This document shows, piece by piece, positions 6,406-11,380 of a stretch of DNA of 11,380 nt. Each line of letters opens with the position of its first letter. The first letter of the stretch is position 1. The notes under the pieces were generated by a model. That model had not been told where the DNA came from. It did not search any database and saw only the letters and a program-made list of their open reading frames with translations. The stretch is taken from NCBI GenBank assembly GCA_900549195.1, contig URNK01000044.1, positions 1 to 11,380 of the forward strand, read 5' to 3'. The translations under genes and the position numbers were made by a program. This stretch comes from an uncultured Collinsella sp. Lineage in GTDB: Bacteria > Actinomycetota > Coriobacteriia > Coriobacteriales > Coriobacteriaceae.

Positions 6406-6660
6406 CTAAAGCCGCCAATGATGAAACGTTTTTTCTATCCCTGAAGACCCTTGTACGGCATTCATACTCCCAAGCTGGGCAAACGTTTTATCAAGGTTGA
6501 CTACATATCCCGGGCAGGACGGTGCCCCTCCAAAATATGCACCGTTCGCCGCCAAAAATCGACCGTTTGCGGCACCGTGATACCACTCGGTCGTCCAAGG
6601 TGCCGACATTTGTGCGACATCCGTCTTCGTGGTGCAAAGGTGCAAGTCCAAGTGCGGCAC
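6406..6660 (-). pseudogene. Weak open frame, possibly a degenerate coding or repeat element
   Basis: An 84-codon frame on the - strand starts at GTG 6660 and stays open back to a stop at 6694-6696. It contains the internally similar words ANGRFL and ANGAYF and is rich in His, Trp and Cys. By my count its third positions are about half G/C, clearly lower than in the solid genes of this window, and I see no good ribosome site. It overlaps the probable promoter region of both neighbours. I do not recognise it and think it is more likely a decayed or repeated intergenic element than an expressed gene. Confidence 0.2.
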
Positions 6661-6737
6661 CCCCGGTGTGCCACATGCGGGTAAACTAGAACCTTATATA
6701 GAAACATTTGAACCCTAACCGCAGCAAAGGAGGCCCC

Positions 6738-7814
6738 ATGGCATTCGATCCCATTCAAGAGGATTGCCATCGCCTCGTTCTTGAGGCCTTGCGCCGCGAC
6801 AATATCCCGCTCACCGACGCTGCCGCCGTAGAGCGTCTGATGGAACAATTCACCCGCAACCCCGCACCGCTCATCGTGCACGACCGCGACCGCGCCGGGC
6901 ACCTCATTGCCAAGGTGGTCGAGGCTGTCGACTACCGCATTCCCTTTATCCCTGACGATACCCAAGCAGAGCAAGAAGAGACAGCTGCCGAGAACATGCT
7001 CCGCGAGGCGGCCGCACTCGATCCGGCCAACTGGGACGCTCAGCGCATGCTGACGGCACTCACCGCCGAATCCAACGAGGAATACGTACAGTACCTGGTG
7101 TCCAAGTGCGATGAGGTCGAGCACGACCTAGCGCTCAAAATCGCCTCGGCCCAGGACCCCTACGAGCGCGAGGCCGCAGGCGACCTTACGCGCCGTCCCT
7201 ATCTGCGCTGGCTTGCCGCCTTGGCATCGCGCGCGCTCATTAGCGGACGCTACCGCATGTCGCTCGAAGCCGCGAATCGCAGCTTGGACTTTGCCCCCAA
7301 CGATCCCGCCGGCGTCCGCCACACCGCGATGCTCGCCATGGCGAAGCTCGAATACCCCGCCGAGGAGCTCAAGCGCTTTCGCTCCGCTCACTCCGTGCCC
7401 TATCTTGCCAACACGCCGCTGCGCCGCCGCCCCAAAGATGCGGAGCGCGACTTGGACCCGTGGACGCTCATCGCACTGATGAGCGCAGCCTGGCGCGAGC
7501 TGGACTACGAGGGCGCCGAGCACTACTTGCGCATCCTTGCGCGCTCGTGTCCGCACGCAGCCGAGGCACTCTACTTCCAAACCGAGTTTCCCGATGGCGT
7601 CTATGCCCGCGTCAACGTGGGTGCGGGCTCCACCGACGAGCTTGTCCTTGCGCTGTCCGAGGCGACGCCGGTACTGCAGGAGGGCCTGGGCGCCCCCGAC
7701 AACGCCAGCTTTGCCGCCTGGGTCGCCACCAACGATATCGTGCGTTCCCAAATCGATGAGCGCATCCTGCAGGCGGCCGAGCAGGGTTTGCCGTTTAAGG
7801 GAGGAGACCTCTAA
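6738..7814 (+). CDS. Uncharacterised helical/TPR-like protein A, paralogue of the next gene
   Basis: This is a 358-residue protein without signal peptide or transmembrane segment, predicted from its Ala/Leu/Glu/Arg pattern to be all-helical. Residues about 155-270 look like tetratricopeptide-type helical hairpins: LRWLAALASRALISGRYRMS, AANRSLDFAPNDPAGVRHTA and LDYEGAEHYLRILARSCPHA have the small/large spacing and the asn-asp-pro turn of TPRs. No catalytic motif is visible. From about residue 90 to the end it aligns with the following gene, so the two arose by duplication and diverged. The ATG at 6738 is set by AAAGGAGG ending four bases before it; a TTG at 6708 has no ribosome site. Its TAA overlaps the next ATG (TAATG), so translation is probably coupled. 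It is the first gene of an operon with the MurT-GatD fusion, which suggests but does not prove a scaffold or regulatory role in peptidoglycan precursor amidation. Confidence 0.88.
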   Translation: MAFDPIQEDCHRLVLEALRRDNIPLTDAAAVERLMEQFTRNPAPLIVHDRDRAGHLIAKVVEAVDYRIPFIPDDTQAEQEETAAENMLREAAALDPANWDAQRMLTALTAESNEEYVQYLVSKCDEVEHDLALKIASAQDPYEREAAGDLTRRPYLRWLAALASRALISGRYRMSLEAANRSLDFAPNDPAGVRHTAMLAMAKLEYPAEELKRFRSAHSVPYLANTPLRRRPKDAERDLDPWTLIALMSAAWRELDYEGAEHYLRILARSCPHAAEALYFQTEFPDGVYARVNVGAGSTDELVLALSEATPVLQEGLGAPDNASFAAWVATNDIVRSQIDERILQAAEQGLPFKGGDL

Positions 7815-8857
7815 TGGATCCGAGCGTCTACATCCCCGCCTACCTGGAGCGCACCTATCTGGCGTCGCACCCCGAGCTCACCGATGCAGCACGCGAGCTT
7901 GTCCATAACGACATTAGCGCGAATCCCCAAAAGTATGCGCAGTCCGAGCATGCCCAGGCGCTGCTGTCCTACGCCGGTGTTCATCGCCACCTGCTCGACG
8001 AGCTTCATCGCATCGAGGACATGGGCAGCGACGAGGAGTTCGAGCAGACGCGCAATCGTCTGTTCGACGACATGCGAGATGAGCTGCTCAAGATTGTCCG
8101 CGTCGATGCGCTGGCCGTCGATGCCCAGCTGCTCGCCATCATTTTGGCGGACACGCCCGTTGACGCCTGCCTGGGCGACCTGATGAAGCTCGAGGCGACC
8201 ACGGCCGATTACCTGCAGCAAAGTGTGCCCGGGTTCGATATGGAGGCCCCACACTACTGGGCCAACAAGGTTTTGACGGACGGTGTGACGGCGGCAGATC
8301 TCACCGTGAGCGAGCCGGCACTTATCGGGTGGCTCCACACGCTTGAGGCCATCTCGCATCTGTGCATGGCGAGCGCCCGCTACCGCGCTGCCGCCAACTA
8401 CGCCCGCCGTGTTCTTAAGGCAGAAGGCTATCCCACCCGAGCTGCAGGCACCGTGCTACTCGCCCTCGCTCGCTTGGAAGACGAGGACGGCTTTTTTGCC
8501 CTGGCCCACCAGCTCGAGGAAGAGATCGGGGCTGACGCGCTCGAGAACTCTCCTTGGTACCTGCTCGCCCGCACGATTCTGCTGTTCAAAACAAACAAGA
8601 TGCGTCCGGCAGTGCGTGCGCTGCGTGAGTTCGCTAACCGCTGCGAGGGCGGTGCGTTCTTCTTACTGAACCCCATGTACCAGACACCGTACCTTCCCTG
8701 CCGGCCCGAGCCACACGATCCCTGGGATCTTTCGCACCAGGCCGTTTGGGAAGCGGACGGTATTATCTCGGACACTCCCGACTTTGCCCCCTGGGCCAAT
8801 GCCTGCGAAGACGTGTCGCAGCTTGCCCAGGAATTTGCGCGCCGCTACGGTTTTTAG
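7814..8857 (+). CDS. Uncharacterised helical/TPR-like protein B, paralogue of protein A
   Basis: This is a 347-residue soluble, probably all-helical protein. It starts at an ATG sharing one base with the preceding stop codon (TAATG), with GGGAGGAG at 7799-7806 as ribosome site. The match with protein A is visible by eye: IGWLHTLEAISHLCMASARY (171-190) against LRWLAALASRALISGRYRMS; TVLLALARLE (213-222) against TAMLAMAKLE; and SPWYLLARTI (246-255) against DPWTLIALMS. The region around VDAQLLAIIL (102-111) also corresponds to WDAQRMLTAL of protein A. The N-terminal 65 or so residues differ. A DPWDLSHQAVWEADGI stretch (302-317) near the C-terminus is specific to B. No enzyme motif, signal peptide or membrane helix is seen. 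The MurT-GatD fusion starts 45 bases downstream on the same strand with no terminator between, so the three are likely cotranscribed. Function unknown; a heterodimeric scaffold with A is a reasonable guess. Confidence 0.88.
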   Translation: MDPSVYIPAYLERTYLASHPELTDAARELVHNDISANPQKYAQSEHAQALLSYAGVHRHLLDELHRIEDMGSDEEFEQTRNRLFDDMRDELLKIVRVDALAVDAQLLAIILADTPVDACLGDLMKLEATTADYLQQSVPGFDMEAPHYWANKVLTDGVTAADLTVSEPALIGWLHTLEAISHLCMASARYRAAANYARRVLKAEGYPTRAAGTVLLALARLEDEDGFFALAHQLEEEIGADALENSPWYLLARTILLFKTNKMRPAVRALREFANRCEGGAFFLLNPMYQTPYLPCRPEPHDPWDLSHQAVWEADGIISDTPDFAPWANACEDVSQLAQEFARRYGF

Positions 8858-8902
8858 TGACGCACTCGACCCGACCATGTCGTTTACGTTAGGAACGGTT
8901 TC

Positions 8903-11077
8903 ATGAACCTCCGCTCATCTCTTGCCTGCACCTCGAGCGATATCGCTCGCTGGGGACTGCGCTCCGTCCTCAAGCGCCAGGGCGGCGTACTCCCCGGCCG
9001 CATCGCCATGAAGATCGACCCCGAGTTGCTGAGCGACCTTGCCGGCCTTGTCGACCGCAGCGTGGTGATCACCGGCACCAACGGCAAGACCACCACCTCC
9101 AACCTCATCGCCGACGCTGTTGCCGCCAGCGGTGCCACCGTGGTATGCAACCGCGCCGGCAACAACATGGAGCCGGGCGTGGTGGGTGCACTGCTCGAGG
9201 CGCGCAGCGGCCTCAAGCGAGCCGGCGGCAAGCGCGTGGGCGTTTTTGAATGCGATGAGCTCTACACCGTGCGCGTCCTGCCCAAGCTCAAGCCGACGTA
9301 CTTCGTGCTGCTCAACCTGTTCCGCGACCAGCTGGACCGCTACGGCGAGATTGACCACACCCAGGACGTCATCGCCCACGCGCTGGAGCTTTCGCCGGCA
9401 ACGACGCTCATCTACAACGCCGACGACCCGCTGTGTGCCGCAATCGCCGCGCGCGTTCCCAACGCGAGCATCGCCTTTGGCATCGACGGCGCCACCAACA
9501 CCGAGTCCGACCGTATTAGCGACTCACGTTTTTGCTCACAGTGCAACGCACCGCTGGAGTATGACTACGTGCAATACGGCCAGCTCGGCGCCTACCATTG
9601 CCCCTCGTGCGGCTGGGCCCGTCCCGCGCTGGTCCGTCGCGTGACGGGCGTGGAGCTCGGCTGCAACGGCTATGGTTTTGACCTGGTGTTTGGATCTGAT
9701 TCCAGCGCGCCAGCCGCACACATCGCCACGCGCTACAACGGCCTGTACATGGTCTATAACGTTGCCGCCGCCTTCTTTGCCGCACGCGAGTTGGGCGTGG
9801 ACACGGCGTTTCTACAGCCTGCGCTCGATGCCTACGTCCCCGCCGGCGGACGCATGGGCCGCTGGGATATCGCCGGCCGCACCGTCGAGGCCAACCTGGC
9901 TAAGAATCCCGTAGGCTTTGATCGACAAATCCAGTCCATCAAGACGGCAGGCGGCAGACTCTGCGCTTTCTTCCTCAACGACAACGACGCCGACGGACAC
10001 GATGTATCGTGGATCTACGACGTCGACTTTGAGCGCATCGCCGACACGCCGGGTCTTGTCGCCTTTGCCGGAGGCACGCGCGCGCACGACATGCAGGTGC
10101 GCCTCAAGTACGCCGGCATCGATGCCGCGATTATCTCGGACGTCGCGCAGGCAATTGGCGCCGTGGCAGACGAGGCCGCCGATGACACCTTCTACGCCGT
10201 CGCCAACTACACGGCCTTCCCGCCGCTGGTCAAGGAGCTCGACGGGCTGAAAGGTTCCACCGCCGACGCTGTTGCCGGGCGCGCCGTAGCCCGTGCCGAC
10301 GGCAGCGCTCTTCCTGTCGGCATCGCGCCAGTCGAGCTTTCGCGCCCGCTGCGCATCGTCTACCTGTATCCCGATGCCCTTAACCTCTACGGCGACGGCG
10401 GCAATGTCATCGCCCTCGAGCGCCGCTGCGCCTGGCGCGGCATTCCCGTGCGCGTGGACGAGGTCCGCATGGGCGAGGCGCTCGATCTCACCGATGCCGA
10501 TATCGTCATGATGGGCGGCGGCTCCGACCGCGACCAACTGGCCGTGGCACACGAGTTGCTCGCTCAAAAAGACAAGGTCGCATCCTATGTTGAGGATGGC
10601 GGTTCGTTGCTCGCCATCTGCGGCAGCTATCAGCTGCTCGGCCGTTCGTACTATATGGGTGAGAATCGTATTGAGGGTCTGGGAGTCATTGCCGCCGAAA
10701 CCGTACGCGGCTCCGACCGCCTGATCGGCAACGTAGCCGTCAAAACCAATCTGGCACCCGAGCCCTTTGTGGGATTCGAGAACCATGGAGGTCGCACCCT
10801 GCTCGATGCAGAGGCCACGCCACTCGGAACGTCCGTCGTCACGGGCACCGGCAACAACGGCGACGATGGCCTTGAGGGTCTGATCTACAAGGGCGTCATC
10901 GGCACGTACCTGCACGGGCCGGCGCTGCCCAAGAACCCCGAACTCGCCGACTGGCTGATCGCGCACGCCCTCGAGCGCCGCGGCGATGCGCAGGCCGCCG
11001 CCCTGCTGCCGCTCAAGCCCCTCGACGACACCTACGAGCACGCCGCCCACGACGCAGCCATGAAGCTCTTCCCCTAG
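8903..11077 (+). CDS. murT-gatD: MurT-GatD fusion: lipid II isoglutaminyl synthase, both subunits in one chain
   Basis: This 724-residue polypeptide joins the two subunits of the enzyme that amidates the alpha-carboxyl of D-Glu in lipid II to D-isoglutamine, using ATP and glutamine, on the cytoplasmic side of the membrane. Residues about 1-450 are MurT: Mur-ligase P-loop GTNGKTTT (58-65), NRAGNNMEPGV (83-93), a zinc ribbon with Cys211, 214, 233 and 236 interrupting the ATPase domain, YNGLYMVYN (278-286), and a DUF1727-type end with NPVGFDRQ and NDNDADGHDVSWIYD (359-373). In Staphylococcus the Asp that completes the glutaminase triad comes from MurT, probably from this segment. Residues about 482-724 are GatD, a class I glutaminase: YLYPDALNLYGDGGN (487-501), MMGGGSDRDQ (536-545), nucleophile Cys573 in AICGSYQLLG, FENHGGRT and His671 in GTYLHGPALPKNPELAD. 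An Ala/Gly-rich linker (about 447-481, DNA 10241-10345) joins them with no stop or restart. Separate MurT (~437 aa) and GatD (~243 aa) add to about this length. AGGAA precedes the ATG by seven bases. Confidence 0.95.
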   Translation: MNLRSSLACTSSDIARWGLRSVLKRQGGVLPGRIAMKIDPELLSDLAGLVDRSVVITGTNGKTTTSNLIADAVAASGATVVCNRAGNNMEPGVVGALLEARSGLKRAGGKRVGVFECDELYTVRVLPKLKPTYFVLLNLFRDQLDRYGEIDHTQDVIAHALELSPATTLIYNADDPLCAAIAARVPNASIAFGIDGATNTESDRISDSRFCSQCNAPLEYDYVQYGQLGAYHCPSCGWARPALVRRVTGVELGCNGYGFDLVFGSDSSAPAAHIATRYNGLYMVYNVAAAFFAARELGVDTAFLQPALDAYVPAGGRMGRWDIAGRTVEANLAKNPVGFDRQIQSIKTAGGRLCAFFLNDNDADGHDVSWIYDVDFERIADTPGLVAFAGGTRAHDMQVRLKYAGIDAAIISDVAQAIGAVADEAADDTFYAVANYTAFPPLVKELDGLKGSTADAVAGRAVARADGSALPVGIAPVELSRPLRIVYLYPDALNLYGDGGNVIALERRCAWRGIPVRVDEVRMGEALDLTDADIVMMGGGSDRDQLAVAHELLAQKDKVASYVEDGGSLLAICGSYQLLGRSYYMGENRIEGLGVIAAETVRGSDRLIGNVAVKTNLAPEPFVGFENHGGRTLLDAEATPLGTSVVTGTGNNGDDGLEGLIYKGVIGTYLHGPALPKNPELADWLIAHALERRGDAQAAALLPLKPLDDTYEHAAHDAAMKLFP

Positions 11078-11084
11078 CACCTCA

Positions 11085-11120
11085 CAACCACAAAGGGGAC
11101 AGGCACCTTTGTGGTGGTTG
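11085..11120 (+). repeat. REP-like hairpin, copy 3, at the end of the murT-gatD operon
   Basis: CCACAAAGG (11088-11096) and CCTTTGTGG (11106-11114) are perfect complements, and flanking CAA/TTG can extend the stem with a 3-nt slip. The interior GGGGACAGGCACC shares its core with the other two REP-like hairpins in the window. It starts 8 bases after the stop codon, where a terminator is expected, but only a short TTGATTT follows, so termination would be weak or Rho-assisted. Confidence 0.6.
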
Positions 11121-11178
11121 ATTTCCGATCTCAACCGAACACATTGAGCGAATAGGCCGTTCCCGCAGCTAGCCGAAC

Positions 11179-11210
11179 GCCCCCGCGGCCCCTCACGGGC
11201 CCCCGGGGGC
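11179..11210. repeat. Very GC-rich hairpin
   Basis: GCCCCCG (11179-11185) pairs with CGGGGGC (11204-11210), and GGCCC/GGGCC inside pair around a CTCAC loop, with a small 1x2 internal loop. It is followed on the + strand by GCCGTTTTCC, so it could act as a terminator with a short T-run. Confidence 0.55.
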
Positions 11211-11305
11211 GCCGTTTTCCCAGTTGAAGGAACGGTGGAGATGTGTTTCGATAGGTCCGGTGGCCATGCTCCGCCCGCCGCCCGGCACCTCTTCCCAGAC
11301 TCAGC

Positions 11306-11335
11306 CGGACGGTCGGTCCGTCTATTCCGTTTTTT
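11306..11335 (+). terminator. Possible weak hairpin plus T-run
   Basis: CGGAC (11306-11310) and GTCCG (11316-11320) form a 5-bp stem, with an alternative GACGG/CCGTC register. A run of six T follows at 11330-11335, ten bases after the stem. The gap is too long for a textbook terminator, and no gene ends just before it. Confidence 0.2.
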
Positions 11336-11380
11336 CTTCCAGGCTAGGCCAGCGGGGCATCGCCCCTCTCTGCGCGCGCC

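Larger units (their letters stand above)
6305..6737. other. Divergent intergenic region with short-repeat cluster
   Basis: There is no convincing gene in this stretch between the leftward Fe-alcohol dehydrogenase and the rightward operon. It holds three copies of GCACCGT or its complement (6519-6525, 6539-6545, 6572-6578), direct repeats ACCGTTCGC/ACCGTTTGC (6541, 6562), and GTGC-led repeats near 6600, 6612, 6632, 6640 and 6652. An A/T-rich TTATATAG at 6694-6701 could be the -10 box of the rightward operon, but no good -35 hexamer sits at the right distance. The strong Shine-Dalgarno AAAGGAGG at 6726-6733 belongs to the next gene. Confidence 0.5.
11121..11380. other. GC-rich, hairpin-rich contig tail without a recognised gene
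   Basis: No recognisable coding region is present. Two + frames stay open to the window end, as is common in such GC-rich sequence. One begins at ATG 11241 with AAGGAA eight bases upstream and runs 46 codons, rich in Arg, Pro, Ala and Phe, with no family I know. The stretch holds two hairpins (11179-11210 and 11306-11320). It may be a leader, a repeat end or part of an insertion element cut by the window edge. Confidence 0.4.

Noticed and set aside
3851..6444. Long + strand open frames opposite gldA and the Fe-alcohol dehydrogenase
   Set aside because: The opposite strand carries complete enzymes with metal-ligand and nucleotide motifs; these frames lack ribosome sites and family motifs.
6639..6650. 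GGTGCAAGTCC, resembling a tRNA T-arm
   Set aside because: No matching acceptor, D or anticodon arms could be placed around it; it belongs to the GTGC repeat cluster.
11123..11131. TTCCGATCT, matching the end of the Illumina TruSeq adapter
   Set aside because: Only 9 bases match, the preceding bases do not, and the other contig end carries a Nextera adapter, so a second adapter type is unlikely. Probably chance, although it lies near the composition shift.
9812..11134. A 440-codon - strand frame opposite the GatD half
   Set aside because: It is a shadow of the MurT-GatD fusion, Gly/Val/Asp-rich without motifs, and it starts inside the REP-like hairpin region.
11237..11246. GGAGATGTGT, identical to ten bases of the adapter seen at the window start
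   Set aside because: The match stops after ten bases (TTCGATAGG follows instead of ATAAGAGACAG), so it is not an adapter insertion.
11241..11380. Partial + strand gene running off the window end
   Set aside because: Forty-six low-complexity Arg/Pro/Ala/Phe-rich codons, another + frame equally open, and no recognisable family; too weak to call.
1..11380. CRISPR array, tRNA, rRNA, transposase or phage genes
   Set aside because: No regularly spaced repeats, tRNA cloverleaf, rRNA signature, transposase or phage motif was found on either strand.

Overview
The window looks like one end of a draft-assembly contig from a high-GC Gram-positive, most likely a Coriobacteriia gut anaerobe close to Collinsella. 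That is an inference from four things: GC-rich third codon positions, Gram-positive MurT/GatD cell-wall chemistry, a set of fermentative dehydrogenases, and short intergenic inverted repeats of a type I associate with that group. The genus cannot be proved from the sequence alone. Bases 1-25 are not genomic: they match the end of the Illumina Nextera transposase adapter, so the first gene is artificially cut.

Left part (26-1230, + strand). The 3' end of a zinc-type medium-chain alcohol/polyol dehydrogenase is followed by a 12-bp perfect hairpin and then a GntR/UTRA transcriptional regulator. The regulator ends at a hairpin with a perfect 20-bp stem and a T-run, next to a small REP-like hairpin.

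Middle part (1244-6237, all - strand). In transcription order these are an iron-containing alcohol dehydrogenase, a canonical glycerol dehydrogenase (GldA), a divergent GldA paralogue, and a cytoplasmic protein with four [4Fe-4S] motifs. Strong intrinsic terminators follow the first two dehydrogenases, so this is a functional neighbourhood of separately terminated genes rather than a simple operon. The theme is NAD(H)-linked alcohol/glycerol/diol fermentation and electron transfer.

Divergent intergenic region (6238-6737). It holds two inverted repeats upstream of the Fe-alcohol dehydrogenase, a cluster of GTGC/GCACCGT short repeats, a weak degenerate-looking reading frame, and the leader of the right-hand operon.

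Right part (6738-11077, + strand). Two mutually paralogous, uncharacterised helical/TPR-like proteins overlap at TAATG. They are followed 45 bp later by one 724-residue polypeptide that fuses MurT (Mur ligase with a four-Cys zinc ribbon and DUF1727-type domain) to GatD (class I glutaminase with Cys573 and His671). In well-studied bacteria MurT and GatD are two separate proteins that amidate the D-Glu of lipid II. The fusion and its operon with an unknown paralogue pair are the most interesting biology here. The operon ends at a REP-like hairpin. The last 260 bases are very GC-rich, hairpin-rich and without a convincing gene.
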